The translations under genes and the position numbers were made by a program. The notes under the pieces are model-generated. The model saw only the letters and a program-made list of their open reading frames with translations. It had not been told where the DNA came from and searched no databases. A stretch of 18,481 nucleotides of DNA from Desulfobacteraceae bacterium (GTDB taxonomy: Bacteria; Desulfobacterota; Desulfobacteria; Desulfobacterales; Desulfobacteraceae): the NCBI GenBank assembly GCA_003354055.1, contig PIVQ01000071.1, forward strand, positions 1 to 18,481. The letters run 5' to 3'. Below, one piece after another: positions 1 through 8,761 of this stretch. Position 1 is the stretch's first letter. The number at the start of each line of letters is the position of its first letter.

Positions 1-1
1 G

Positions 2-955
2 CAGCAGCACAGACGGCAGAAATTGGTGGCTTTCGCCAGTGCCGATGCCCATTACTCGCTGGAAAAGGCTGCCAATGTGCTTGGCATCGGTACGGCCAAT
101 CTGATGAAGATCCCTGTAACGGCCGGAGGAGAAATGAATATGGCGGTTCTGGAGCCTTGCCTTGCGCAGACTCTGGAAGAGGGAGCCTTACCTTTTTTCG
201 TAGCAGGCACTGCCGGCACCACGGTTCGCGGGGCCTACGATTCCATACCCGATTTGTTGCGACTTCGGGACAAGTATGGATTTTGGCTGCACATTGACGG
301 GGCCTGGGGCGGGGTCGTAATTGTCAGTGATACCTTAAGGGAAATGTTTGTCAGGGGCATCGAAAATGTGGACTCCCTGACCTGGGATTTTCATAAGATG
401 CTCGGGACCTCCCTGATCTGCAATGTTTTCCTGATCAACAACCGGCCCCGCATTCTGGGGCGAACCGTCAGCAGTGAAAATGACACCTACCTTTTTCACG
501 GGGACGGCAAAGAGAGTATGAGTGCGGTTCGTGATCTGGGGGCAGTTTCCCTGCAATGCGGCAGAAGAGTGGACAGCCTGAAATGGTTTTTGGACTGGAA
601 ATACTTCGGGAAAAAGGAATTCGGCCGCAGGGTGGAGGCTGCCCTTGAACTCTGCCAATATGCAGAGGCCAGGGTCCTTGCATCTGATTCACTTGAGTTA
701 GTATTTCCCAGGGCCTCCTTCAACATCTGCTTTCGTTATAGAATCCGGGCAAGCAAGTCCAATGAAGTAAATCTTGCCATCAGAAACAAACTCTACCACG
801 AGGAAAAAAGCCTTGTGGGGTATGCCTATGACGGTGATCGTCTCTTTTTGCGCCTGCTCCTGGCAGGTTCCAACCTTGGCACGCAGGATATCGACACTTA
901 TTTTTCAACCTTGATCCAGGCAGGGAAATCCCTGGAAGGAGATAAACATGAGTAG
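2..955 (+). CDS. Group II PLP-dependent decarboxylase (glutamate/cysteine-sulfinate decarboxylase family), 5' partial
   Basis: This is the C-terminal ~317 residues of a cytoplasmic PLP enzyme that removes the alpha-carboxylate of an acidic amino acid. The frame is open to the left edge, so the true start lies outside; the TTG at 23 is only the first possible start in view. Family landmarks in order are DAHYSLEKAANVLGIG, the PLP-binding HIDGAWGG, the Schiff-base lysine in TWDFHKMLG (AAG at 395-397), LQCGRRVDSLKW and NICFRY, all typical of the GAD/CSAD group. The stop overlaps the next gene by 8 bases, so the two are probably translationally coupled. The neighbour resembles cysteine dioxygenase, so cysteine sulfinate (giving hypotaurine) is the favoured substrate. 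Glutamate or aspartate cannot be excluded, because the substrate-specifying N-terminal half is missing. Confidence 0.9.
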   Translation, partial: QQHRRQKLVAFASADAHYSLEKAANVLGIGTANLMKIPVTAGGEMNMAVLEPCLAQTLEEGALPFFVAGTAGTTVRGAYDSIPDLLRLRDKYGFWLHIDGAWGGVVIVSDTLREMFVRGIENVDSLTWDFHKMLGTSLICNVFLINNRPRILGRTVSSENDTYLFHGDGKESMSAVRDLGAVSLQCGRRVDSLKWFLDWKYFGKKEFGRRVEAALELCQYAEARVLASDSLELVFPRASFNICFRYRIRASKSNEVNLAIRNKLYHEEKSLVGYAYDGDRLFLRLLLAGSNLGTQDIDTYFSTLIQAGKSLEGDKHE

Positions 956-1460
956 CACAACCGGTTTTCCAAAAACATTTTTAAACCATCCGAATCAATG
1001 GCAGTTCAAAGCGTTGCTTGACAGGTTGTTTGCCGATCCGAATCCGGACCATATTACAGAGGCGGTGGTCGCCTTTCTCAAAGCTCACCCCCTGCCAATG
1101 GATGACTTTCCCGTACTGGATAATACCTATTCACGCACTATGCTGGCAAGAAGTGAGAACGGGTATGAGGCCATGGCTGCCCGGTGGCAGGCCGGGGCGG
1201 TATCGTCTATCCATGGCCACCCCTGTTTTGCGTTGATGATTACGGTTCAGGGCAAGCTTCAGGTGGACAACTATGAAAAGAGCGAGGGCGGACTGCATAT
1301 GACATCGTCCCGGATGTTATCCCCGGGGGAGTTTATTTCAGCCATAAGCCGGAATACTAATTTTGACAATCATATTCACGGGGTACACGCCATTGAGGAA
1401 ACGCTTAGCATACACATATCCTCCCAGGATGCGACAAAGGGAGAAACCTTTATCAGGTAA
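948..1460 (+). CDS. Cysteine dioxygenase-like cupin (putative thiol dioxygenase)
   Basis: The product is a 170-residue single-domain cupin of the cysteine dioxygenase type, expected to be a cytoplasmic non-haem Fe(II) enzyme that converts a thiol to its sulfinate with O2. Visible landmarks are YSRTMLAR (R63 resembles the carboxylate-binding Arg60 of mammalian CDO), SSIHGH (H89 and H91 as metal ligands), VQGKLQVDNYE, NHIHGVHAIEE (H144 as third ligand) and LSIHISS (S154, H156). The position matching catalytic Tyr157 of mammalian CDO appears to be serine (S158), so activity or substrate may differ. The start is ATG 948, preceded by AAGGAG inside the decarboxylase gene and overlapping it by 8 bases. 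A dioxygenase in a probable anaerobe is unusual and may reflect micro-oxic activity. A non-catalytic or differently specific cupin remains possible. Confidence 0.72.
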   Translation: MSSTTGFPKTFLNHPNQWQFKALLDRLFADPNPDHITEAVVAFLKAHPLPMDDFPVLDNTYSRTMLARSENGYEAMAARWQAGAVSSIHGHPCFALMITVQGKLQVDNYEKSEGGLHMTSSRMLSPGEFISAISRNTNFDNHIHGVHAIEETLSIHISSQDATKGETFIR

Positions 1461-2280
1461 ACGGTTCGGATTTAAACGTCCCAAAACCGTTTTACGGCTG
1501 TCGCTTGTGTTCTGGTATCTCTGGGCTTGCCTTAAGTATTGGGTGAACCCCTGGAACTATTTTGTTATAAACAGCCGGCAGTTTAACGTGAAAAAGGGGA
1601 TTTTCTCAAAACTGGACATTGATGAAAGAATTCCTAAGGTATTCCGTCTTCGGCAGCACTATTATCATCCCGGTACACTGCCCCGGCGGTATCCTGTCTT
1701 CCTAAAGCCGGAATGGGGACAGAATTCAAACGGTGTTCTCCGGGTTCCCGGTGAAAATGCTTATAAAATCTTCCAAAGATCAGCCGGCAAGGGCAGGGTG
1801 CCTTATATTGTTCAGGAAGCCGCTCCGGGGCGACAAGAGTTCGAAATTTATTATCTCCGCAGTCCTGACAACCAGGAGCAGGCATCATTTTTATCCGTTA
1901 CCGAGGTGGTAAATAGTTGTGAACCCTACCACCCTGTCAATTCAATCCATAATCCATGCACCCGATACAGGGAACTTGAATTGTCGGCCGGCCGGTCGGA
2001 TATGATCTGGCAGGTCCTGAAAGGGATCGGCAATTTTCCCATGGCCCGGGTGGGGATAAAGGCTGATAATTGGCAGGCATTGACACAGGGAGAATTCAAG
2101 GTGGTTGAAATCAATCTGTTTCTTCCAATGCCCCTTGTTTTGTTTGCTGAGAATGTACACTTTTTTAAAAAACAAATGATTATTCTAACCACCATGCATC
2201 TGGCAGCGAGGCTGGCAAAGCAGGCCCTTCCCTATTGTTCGGGCCGGCAGATCTTTTTTAAAAAACTGATGAAAATGTGA
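1429..2280 (+). CDS. ATP-grasp superfamily ligase (first of two)
   Basis: From ATG 1429 this is a 283-residue ATP-grasp protein, probably forming an amide bond through an acyl-phosphate. ATP-grasp features are the phosphate-contacting lysine in PVFLKPEWGQNSNG, the adenine-side YIVQEAAPGRQEFE, and the Mg-binding strand EFKVVEINL (E and N). The aspartate usually found in the RVD strand looks replaced in ARVGIKAD. Residues ~19-45 are rich in aromatic and hydrophobic side chains (LSLVFWYLWACLKYWV), possibly a membrane-associating helix. The start is uncertain: the frame is open back to 1363, ATG 1429 overlaps the cupin gene by 32 bases with only a weak upstream CCAGG, and GTG 1507 would drop the hydrophobic part. 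It lies between the amine-forming genes and a second ligase, so a role in conjugating their product is inferred. Substrates cannot be read from sequence. Confidence 0.78.
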   Translation: MRQREKPLSGKRFGFKRPKTVLRLSLVFWYLWACLKYWVNPWNYFVINSRQFNVKKGIFSKLDIDERIPKVFRLRQHYYHPGTLPRRYPVFLKPEWGQNSNGVLRVPGENAYKIFQRSAGKGRVPYIVQEAAPGRQEFEIYYLRSPDNQEQASFLSVTEVVNSCEPYHPVNSIHNPCTRYRELELSAGRSDMIWQVLKGIGNFPMARVGIKADNWQALTQGEFKVVEINLFLPMPLVLFAENVHFFKKQMIILTTMHLAARLAKQALPYCSGRQIFFKKLMKM

Positions 2281-2290
2281 GGTACGCATC

Positions 2291-3199
2291 ATGAAATGGT
2301 TGAAACGATGGATCTATTCAAAAATCGAGTCAAATTTCCTCGGTGGTTGCAGCAATTATAATTCTTTGAAGACCAGAAAGAGCTGCCGCTCTAAAAAACA
2401 GGCAAGGCAGGTGTTTGCAGATCACGGTATTCCTCATGCCAAAGGGACTATTTTCTATGGGCCTTTAACACCGTTTCTGTTTGTTCAAAAATACGGATTT
2501 CCGGTGGTGGTCAAACCCAACGTCAGCGGATTTTCCCGGGGCAGTCACTTCCCCATTACCTCCTATTTCGAACTTTTCAAGGCCATTGTCTTCGTAAAAA
2601 TATGGTGGCCGAGTTCTGTTATTGAAACCTATCTGCATGGCAAAAATTACAGGGTTGTTTTGGTGAAAGAAGGGATTATGTCTGTGATTCGACGGTATCC
2701 GCCCTTTGTTGTGGGAGACGGTAGTGCATCCATCGGCGAACTCATAGACAGGGAAAATAAGATCCGGGAACGTATGCTCCTTACGCCGGTGATCCACCCT
2801 ATACGGAAAAATGCCGGTATTGCCCGCTTTCTGAAAAAACAGCACCTCTCGCTTTCTTCCGTCCCGGGCAAAGACGAAAGAATTACCCTCTATAACCGCA
2901 TATCGCTGGCGCCGGGCGGTGTCATTGAAACCCTTGATCTGAAACAGGTGCATGAAAAGAACAAGCAGCTTTTTGAAAAGATTCTTCCTCTTTTCAAGGC
3001 CAATATTCTCGGGGTGGATGCGATTTTTGAAAAGGGCATAGACCATCCCTATACAGATCAGCGCGTGATTTTTCTTGAGGTTAATTCCAGGCCCTATTTA
3101 AAGATGCATGATTATCCCCGCTTCGGAGAAAAACAGGATCTGGGGAGATTCTACGACGGGTTGAACCTCCTGGCAATCCAACAGAAAGATATTTTTTAA
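2291..3199 (+). CDS. ATP-grasp ligase related to the C-terminal domain of GshF / cyanophycin synthetase
   Basis: This 302-residue stand-alone ATP-grasp protein likely ligates an amino group to a carboxylate using ATP. Its landmarks are typical of the GshF/CphA-like branch: VVVKPNVSGFSRG (K75), ETYLHGKNYRVVLV, RRYPPFVVGDGSASIGEL, NRISLAPGGVIETLD, ILGVDAIFE (D243) and the metal-binding FLEVNSRP (E263, N265). The N-terminal domain of those large enzymes is absent, so the protein supplies only the grasp module. GAGG (2280-2283) precedes ATG 2291, and the preceding ligase gene ends 10 bases upstream. It probably works after, or in place of, the first ligase on an amine such as hypotaurine or taurine. 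That assignment is inference; the acceptor could also be a peptide or glutamate derivative. Confidence 0.83.
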   Translation: MKWLKRWIYSKIESNFLGGCSNYNSLKTRKSCRSKKQARQVFADHGIPHAKGTIFYGPLTPFLFVQKYGFPVVVKPNVSGFSRGSHFPITSYFELFKAIVFVKIWWPSSVIETYLHGKNYRVVLVKEGIMSVIRRYPPFVVGDGSASIGELIDRENKIRERMLLTPVIHPIRKNAGIARFLKKQHLSLSSVPGKDERITLYNRISLAPGGVIETLDLKQVHEKNKQLFEKILPLFKANILGVDAIFEKGIDHPYTDQRVIFLEVNSRPYLKMHDYPRFGEKQDLGRFYDGLNLLAIQQKDIF

Positions 3200-3200
3200 C

Positions 3201-4385
3201 ATGGGACGCCAGGGGCGCAGTCTGTATGCATTTATCGGAGTGCAGTCTTTTCTGATCGGAATTTTCCCCTTTTACATTCCGGTATACCTGTTCAAGACCG
3301 GTGGATCCCTGGCCCTGATTTGCGCCTTTATCGCAGCTACAGGCCTGGGCTTTGTCATCAGCCTCTACCTGTGGGACAGGCTTTCCAAACACCTGGCCCT
3401 GAACCGGCTTATGGTTATGTCTCTGTTTGGTGAATGGGGTCTTGTCTCCCTGTTTTTCCTGGACGTAAATGTTGGGTTTATCCTTGTTGCCGGGGTGATA
3501 AACGGCCTGTTCAACTGCAGTTTCTGGATGGTTCAGCGTCTTTTGTTTCTGGATACGGTGACACCGGAAAATTCAGGGAAAAAATTCGGGAATTTTCAGA
3601 TTGTTGTTTTTCTGGTGTTAAAGGCAGGGATATTCGCAGGCGGAGCGTTGCTTGATTGGTCGGGATATGGCGCGGTGTTCCTGGCCACGGCTGCTGTTGC
3701 GGGGGCAGGCAGTCTGTTTTTCATATTCAAAGGCGATGCCTATGCCCTTGATCCCTACGTGCTTAAGTCGCCTCCTCTGAAATTGAAGGCTGCGGCAGGA
3801 TATTCAGACCCATTCAATTCAAAACCGGTCTTTGCCGTGGATGGGGTCTTTCTTTATCTTGAAAGCTATTTCTGGATGATTTCCCTTTTTCTGATTGTAA
3901 AGCAGCGGTTCTGGGCATTCGGGATTCTGGTGATTGTTCTTGCCGTACTTTTCAGTTTCTTGTTCCTGATGATTAAAAATCATATTGACAGGATTCCGGG
4001 TAATACCATGTACAGGGGGGCGGTGCTGCTTTACGGCTTTTCCTGGATCCTGAGGGGGATGATGGACAGCGAGGCAACACCGGTTACGGTTTTTTTTAGT
4101 CTTGCCGTGATTACCTTTTGTACCTCGATTTTCAGACTTGCATTCAACAAGCGATTCTTTGACATTGCCGTCTTAACCACCGGCCATGAGTATATCTTTA
4201 TCAAAAGTTATGTATCCCAGTTGTTTCTGGCCCTGGTTGCCCTGGCAGGAATGATGATTTTGGACGATACATCATCCCTGTCCATCGTATATCTTGCGGC
4301 CGCCCCCTTCTCCATGGTTTACCTGTGTTATCATGGGGTTCTCCATAGGCCGCCCTCAAACTTTTCAACAAAAACTTTGCAGTAA
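3201..4385 (+). CDS. MFS-type transporter, probable exporter of the operon product
   Basis: The 394-residue product has about 12 hydrophobic membrane-spanning segments with a central polar loop near residues 175-205, the size and layout of a major facilitator superfamily carrier in the inner membrane. The loop after helix 2 (LWDRLSKHLALNRL) resembles a degenerate MFS motif A (G-x-x-x-D-R). The start codon at 3201 is one base after the previous stop at 3199, and no strong ribosome site is visible, so translation is probably coupled to the ligase gene. As last gene of the five-gene run it most likely exports the conjugate made by the upstream enzymes, although import of a precursor is equally compatible with the sequence. 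No terminator is obvious directly downstream. Confidence 0.82.
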   Translation: MGRQGRSLYAFIGVQSFLIGIFPFYIPVYLFKTGGSLALICAFIAATGLGFVISLYLWDRLSKHLALNRLMVMSLFGEWGLVSLFFLDVNVGFILVAGVINGLFNCSFWMVQRLLFLDTVTPENSGKKFGNFQIVVFLVLKAGIFAGGALLDWSGYGAVFLATAAVAGAGSLFFIFKGDAYALDPYVLKSPPLKLKAAAGYSDPFNSKPVFAVDGVFLYLESYFWMISLFLIVKQRFWAFGILVIVLAVLFSFLFLMIKNHIDRIPGNTMYRGAVLLYGFSWILRGMMDSEATPVTVFFSLAVITFCTSIFRLAFNKRFFDIAVLTTGHEYIFIKSYVSQLFLALVALAGMMILDDTSSLSIVYLAAAPFSMVYLCYHGVLHRPPSNFSTKTLQ

Positions 4386-4559
4386 AGTCTTCCTTCAGTT
4401 CGGCTAATTTCAAGTCGTTTTATTCTAAGAGTGGCATCCCGCTTATTTGTATCATCTATTTTTTTGTAAATGAAGAAAATACCCTTGCCATGTTTCCCTG
4501 AAAAAGTTTACTATTCAATATCTTTTGCGGAGCATCAAAAACAAACCACCCAGGTAATT

Positions 4560-4637
4560 GGCGTGGCATTTCCATCGACGGCTATTCACTTAGGATGGTC
4601 AATCTTGTACCGGGAGATTTCAATTTGATGCCACGCC
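4560..4637. repeat. 10-bp inverted repeat flanking a 58-base spacer upstream of the receiver gene
   Basis: GGCGTGGCAT at 4560-4569 and its exact complement ATGCCACGCC at 4628-4637 bracket 58 bases in the 282-base gap between the transporter and receiver genes. The right arm lies 30 bases before the receiver start codon. It could form a long-range hairpin in the leader or be the ends of a decayed small element. No transposase or target duplication is seen, so its role is unknown. The rest of the gap shows no convincing gene or terminator. Confidence 0.35.
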
Positions 4638-4667
4638 TTATGGCTCATATCAAAGAGGAATCGAAAA

Positions 4668-5072
4668 ATGATCAAAATTCTAATTGTCGATGACGAAGAA
4701 TTGGGCAGAACCGTGATGGAAGACATATTCGGCCGATACGGCCAATTTGTTTCAGTTACAAACGGGAATGATGCCGTCATGGTATTTGAAAAAGCATTGG
4801 AGAAAAATAAAGGTTTTGACCTGGTGCTTTTGGATATTTCCTTAGAAGACATAAGCGGACTGGATGTTTTAAAAAAAATCAAGACGATTGAAAAATCGCA
4901 AGGTAAAACCAAAGAAGAACAAGCCGTGGTTATCATGGTTACCGCACACAGCGAAAAAGAGATCGTAATGGACTGTATCAAGGCAGGATGTAAAGCCTAT
5001 TTTATAAAACCTTTAAAACAGGGTCCTGTTGATAATAAACTTTCCGAAATGGGGTTTAAACCGATTCCTTGA
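4668..5072 (+). CDS. Stand-alone response-regulator receiver (CheY-like)
   Basis: The 134-residue protein is a single receiver domain with no output domain. It shows the acidic pocket in ILIVDDEE (D8, D9), the phospho-acceptor D56 in LVLLDISLEDISG, T92 in VTAHS and K114 in FIKPLK, so it should be phosphorylatable. AGAGGA sits about 9 bases upstream of ATG 4668. It is followed by an HDOD gene after 74 bases and then a hybrid kinase with an HPt domain. It may therefore be an end-point of that phosphorelay or a phosphate sink. A promoter is not evident. The sequence does not identify the downstream target. Confidence 0.9.
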   Translation: MIKILIVDDEELGRTVMEDIFGRYGQFVSVTNGNDAVMVFEKALEKNKGFDLVLLDISLEDISGLDVLKKIKTIEKSQGKTKEEQAVVIMVTAHSEKEIVMDCIKAGCKAYFIKPLKQGPVDNKLSEMGFKPIP

Positions 5073-5146
5073 TTTACTTGCCTGATAACAGTCCCCACGG
5101 TTAATTTTTTGTCAATCGTTCCGGAGGCTTTAGTTCTTTCATTTGA

Positions 5147-6082
5147 ATGGAGACGGATGCCTGTAGGTATATGGCGGCAAATACCGGAACTATGAAAAGG
5201 GATAATAATTTGGACGCTGAAGACCAACTTAACACCACCAAGTATTATTTAAAAAAATTTACAGGGCTGAAGACCATTCCATCTGTGGCTACCCGTCTTA
5301 TCAACATGATTGAAGACGACAATAGTTCGCTGCAGGACTTTGAAGAAGTCATCAAGGTTGACCCGACTCTGGTTTTAAGACTTTTGAAGCTTGTCAACTC
5401 TGCCTATTTTTCGTTGCGGACCAAGATAAAAAATGTTTCCGAGGCGGTTGTCTATATCGGCGTGGATAATTTAAGGAATCTCATTGTTCTTGATGCACTT
5501 AAAAATCTGTTCCTGAAAAATTCAAATTCAGATATCTTTTCAAGAAACCGTTTGTGGCTCCATTGTTCGGTGACCAGCATCTGCTGTCAGATGATTGCAG
5601 AACGCGTTTTTGTTTTAAAAGGAGAAGATGCCTTTTTATGCGGGATCCTTCATGATATCGGCCTGATTGTTGAAGACCAGGTCGCACCGGACAAATTTCA
5701 GGATTTTTGTTATACATTTGACCCTGAAAAGGATAATCTTATCGATCATGAACGCTTGATAATGGGTACGGATCATTCAACAATCAGCTATTTTTTAACC
5801 AAAGAGTGGGGATTGAATCCGGACATCTGCCAGGGGATCAAGCTGCACCATAGATCCCTTGATACTGTGGACCCCGGGAGCCTTACAGGCATACTGCAAA
5901 TTTCTGAATATTTAATTTCTCGTTTAGGATATGATGCGTTTCCTGAAGTCAGGTCCGGTATCTCTTCTCCCTCCCTGCTAATCCATATAAAGAAGAATAT
6001 CATGGGATACAGAGCCATTGTTGACGATTTGCCCCATGAGATTCAGAGAGCCAAAGAAATTTATTCTCTGGAGGGACATTAG
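5147..6082 (+). CDS. HDOD domain signalling protein
   Basis: This is a protein of up to 311 residues whose residues ~40-235 form an HDOD domain, a degenerate relative of HD phosphohydrolases used in bacterial signalling. Supporting motifs are [35 protein letters not shown] and GILHDIGLI (H169-D170). Most metal ligands of true HD-GYP enzymes are absent, so a scaffold or regulatory role is likelier than catalysis. The start is uncertain: ATG 5147 has GGAGG about 20 bases upstream, and ATG 5171 or 5195 are alternatives that would not touch the domain. The stop at 6082 is one base before the kinase start, implying a shared message. HDOD proteins next to hybrid kinases commonly act in the same pathway, here presumably with the upstream receiver. 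Confidence 0.88.
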   Translation: METDACRYMAANTGTMKRDNNLDAEDQLNTTKYYLKKFTGLKTIPSVATRLINMIEDDNSSLQDFEEVIKVDPTLVLRLLKLVNSAYFSLRTKIKNVSEAVVYIGVDNLRNLIVLDALKNLFLKNSNSDIFSRNRLWLHCSVTSICCQMIAERVFVLKGEDAFLCGILHDIGLIVEDQVAPDKFQDFCYTFDPEKDNLIDHERLIMGTDHSTISYFLTKEWGLNPDICQGIKLHHRSLDTVDPGSLTGILQISEYLISRLGYDAFPEVRSGISSPSLLIHIKKNIMGYRAIVDDLPHEIQRAKEIYSLEGH

Positions 6083-6083
6083 A

Positions 6084-8666
6084 ATGATGGATTTCTTTGA
6101 CGAAATTTTGGAGGAATCTGACCATGATTCAAATCATCAATTCCTTGAGTTATTGAACAGATTCTTACCCCAATACAGATTCTCCATCCTTTTGGAGAGT
6201 CGCGAACGATTAATGTCTCCCAATCAAAAGATAGCCATAGGTGATGACCTTGAAAAACAGCTCTGGGAAAATACGAATTCCTGCAACCCCTTGTGTCATT
6301 CCGGAGATCAGAACTCCGTATCCCTGTGTTCCTTCTATTTAAAGGAAATGAAAAGCCTCGTGGTCTGCGAATTGCCTGGCACTTTGGATCCGGAAACAGC
6401 ATCGATGATGCTCAAAGATACCGTGAACCTATGTGTTGATATCTTTAATAAGGACAAATTGCTGATTGAAGAAAAGGAACTGCTTCTGGCCCACAAAAAA
6501 CAACGGGACGGAAAAATTAATGTTTTAGAGAAGAAATATCAGGAGATTTTAACCAGGAATCAGACCCAGAGTGCTGAATATTCAAAACTGTTGCGCTCTG
6601 AAATCCAGAGACAGACCTCGGAATTAAAAGAATCCAACAGGGCCCTTGCCCTTGCGAAGGAAAAAGCAGAAGCGGCCAATATTGCCAAGGACAAATTCCT
6701 CGCTAATATGAGCCATGAAATCCGTACCCCCATGAACGGGGTGGTTGGTATGGTTGAGATTCTGCTGGGCACCACACTTTCTGAAGAGCAGATGCATTTT
6801 GCCCTGTTAATGAAAAACAGCTCAGAAGCCCTGTTAAGTGTTATTAACGATATACTGGACTATTCCAAAATAGAGGCAGGTAAACTTGATATTGAGGAAA
6901 TTTCTTTTAGTCTGAGAAAGGTGTTGGAAGAGATTTCAGATATCATATCCATAAGCGTCTTTGACAAAGGCTTGTCATTTGCCGGTATTCTGGATTCCGA
7001 TGTGCCGACCCGGTTGATCGGGGACCCGGTCAGGCTACGTCAGATCATAATGAATTTTTGCGGGAACGCGGTTAAGTTTACGTCAAAAGGAGAAATTGTC
7101 ATCCATGTCTCGCTGGTCAATGAAACCCCATCAAAGGTGATCTTGAAATTAGCCGTGAGGGATACGGGAATCGGTATGCCGGAAGACCGGATGGACGGAC
7201 TTTTTCAATCGTTCTCACAGATTGATGCCGGCATGACACGAAAATATGGGGGTACCGGTCTGGGGCTTGCGATTTCAAAACAACTGGCTGAATTAATGGG
7301 GGGAGACATCGGGGTTGAGTCAACTGAACACAAAGGGTCTACCTTTTGGCTGGATATCGGGTTTAAAAAGCAGTCAAAGGGGAAAGAGCCTCCTTTGCCT
7401 GACATATTAAAAGGGACCCCCATCCTCATCGCCGATCCGAATCCTGCCAGCAGACGCGTATTGATCGAGTATTTGAAACCTCTGGGCTGCGTGGTTGAAG
7501 AGGCGGATGACGGCTCTGATGCCTTTAATAAAATTGTGGATGCATATAAGAATGGCACTCCCCATAAACTTATCTTTATTGATCAGGATCTGCCGCTGAT
7601 AAATTCAAAAGACCTGATTGATCTGGTCTTCACTGAGGCTGGCATAAGGGAATCCGTTTTTGTGGTTCTTTTCTCTTTAGGAAACAAGAAAAAGGACCGT
7701 TACCATTCCAACAAGATGAAAATTATAAGCCTTGCGAAACCTGTAAAATACGGTAGCTTTATGGATTGCCTGGAAGAGGCGGATCCTAAATTTATTTATA
7801 AAAGCAGGGAACCCATAAAGGACCTTGATCAAGGCAAGGAACAGCACGCAGTTGAAAAAATATCCACAGGGATAGTATCCACCAGGCAGTATAATATACT
7901 GCTGGCAGAGGATGATGAGATGAACCGGATCGTTGCAATAAACCTGCTTGAACAATTGAATTTTGGAAATATTCAGATCGCGGAAAATGGAAAACAGGCC
8001 GTGGAGATGTTTTGTTTAGGCGACTTTGATTTTATTTTAATGGACGGACAGATGCCGGTGATGAGCGGCCTGGATGCAACCGTTGCAATAAGGGCCTTTG
8101 AAAAAGAGAATAATCTATCGCCCATACCTATTATCGCCCTGACAGCCCATGCAATGAAGGATGACAGAGCGCTTTTCCTAAATAGCGGCATGGATGACTA
8201 TCTTACCAAGCCGTTGAATTCCAGGGCATTAGGCAATGCCATTGATCGGCTTTTGGGAAACCATTCTCCCACTCGCTCTGAAAAAGATACGGCATCGGCC
8301 GGGGTCGCGTACGATGTGATCGACATTGATGAACTCAGAGAGATTATGAACGGCAGTGAAGCCCTTTTAAAAAAATGTATGCAGACATTCTCTTCGAATT
8401 ATCCGCCTGTACTGAACAGCATTATCGAGAGTGTCGGACAAGGTGATTTTACCGGACTGAGAAAAAGTGCACACCGGCTAAAGGGGATGCTGAACTATCT
8501 TGCCGCCCGCGATGCGGCGGATGCTGCATTCCAGCTTGAAAAAATGGGTGCGGACAAGAAAATTTCCCATACTGATGACCCTATTGGCCTGCTTGATAAC
8601 GCTTATGCAGATATTCTCAAAACGCTGGAAATTATATTGGCTGAGGGGCTGTTCAAAAAGGGGTAA
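6084..8666 (+). CDS. Hybrid sensor histidine kinase (HisKA-HATPase-REC-REC-HPt)
   Basis: The product is an 860-residue hybrid kinase starting at ATG 6084, chosen because GGAGGG (6070-6075) precedes it; the open frame reaches 6018 but overlaps the HDOD gene. There are no membrane segments, so it is predicted cytoplasmic. The N-terminal ~120 residues contain several cysteines ([15 protein letters not shown]) and no domain I recognise. A coiled coil follows (~125-200), then HisKA with H211 in [12 protein letters not shown] and the ATPase domain (N328, [15 protein letters not shown]). REC1 (~445-560) has D500 and K552 but a reduced acidic pocket (IADPNPAS). REC2 (~604-725) is complete, with EDD 609-611, D654 and K709. 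The HPt domain contains H797 in SAHRLKG. This resembles BarA/ArcB-type phosphorelays; the signal is unknown. Confidence 0.93.
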   Translation: MMDFFDEILEESDHDSNHQFLELLNRFLPQYRFSILLESRERLMSPNQKIAIGDDLEKQLWENTNSCNPLCHSGDQNSVSLCSFYLKEMKSLVVCELPGTLDPETASMMLKDTVNLCVDIFNKDKLLIEEKELLLAHKKQRDGKINVLEKKYQEILTRNQTQSAEYSKLLRSEIQRQTSELKESNRALALAKEKAEAANIAKDKFLANMSHEIRTPMNGVVGMVEILLGTTLSEEQMHFALLMKNSSEALLSVINDILDYSKIEAGKLDIEEISFSLRKVLEEISDIISISVFDKGLSFAGILDSDVPTRLIGDPVRLRQIIMNFCGNAVKFTSKGEIVIHVSLVNETPSKVILKLAVRDTGIGMPEDRMDGLFQSFSQIDAGMTRKYGGTGLGLAISKQLAELMGGDIGVESTEHKGSTFWLDIGFKKQSKGKEPPLPDILKGTPILIADPNPASRRVLIEYLKPLGCVVEEADDGSDAFNKIVDAYKNGTPHKLIFIDQDLPLINSKDLIDLVFTEAGIRESVFVVLFSLGNKKKDRYHSNKMKIISLAKPVKYGSFMDCLEEADPKFIYKSREPIKDLDQGKEQHAVEKISTGIVSTRQYNILLAEDDEMNRIVAINLLEQLNFGNIQIAENGKQAVEMFCLGDFDFILMDGQMPVMSGLDATVAIRAFEKENNLSPIPIIALTAHAMKDDRALFLNSGMDDYLTKPLNSRALGNAIDRLLGNHSPTRSEKDTASAGVAYDVIDIDELREIMNGSEALLKKCMQTFSSNYPPVLNSIIESVGQGDFTGLRKSAHRLKGMLNYLAARDAADAAFQLEKMGADKKISHTDDPIGLLDNAYADILKTLEIILAEGLFKKG

Positions 8667-8761
8667 CTATGGTGTAGGCATCACTTTGAAAACCCCCTCA
8701 TCCTTTTTTCCTCTTCCGTTAAAATCATAGCAATTTCTTCTGTGTCTGATTTATTGAAACG

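Noticed and set aside
2465..3046. A 193-codon open frame on the - strand opposite the second ATP-grasp gene
   Set aside because: The + strand frame has conserved ATP-grasp motifs throughout and good operon spacing; the - strand frame has no recognisable domain.
4560..4637. Ends of an insertion sequence
   Set aside because: The two 10-bp arms are only 58 bases apart; no transposase fragment or flanking target duplication was found. Kept only as an inverted repeat.
6018..6083. Start of the hybrid kinase at 6018
   Set aside because: This would overlap the HDOD gene by 65 bases and has no ribosome site, while ATG 6084 has GGAGGG at the right distance.
8667..8761. A shared bidirectional terminator between the hybrid kinase and hydrolase genes
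   Set aside because: AAACGT-T-ACGTTT at the end is symmetrical, but a one-base loop cannot form a hairpin; the 4-bp alternative is too weak to call.
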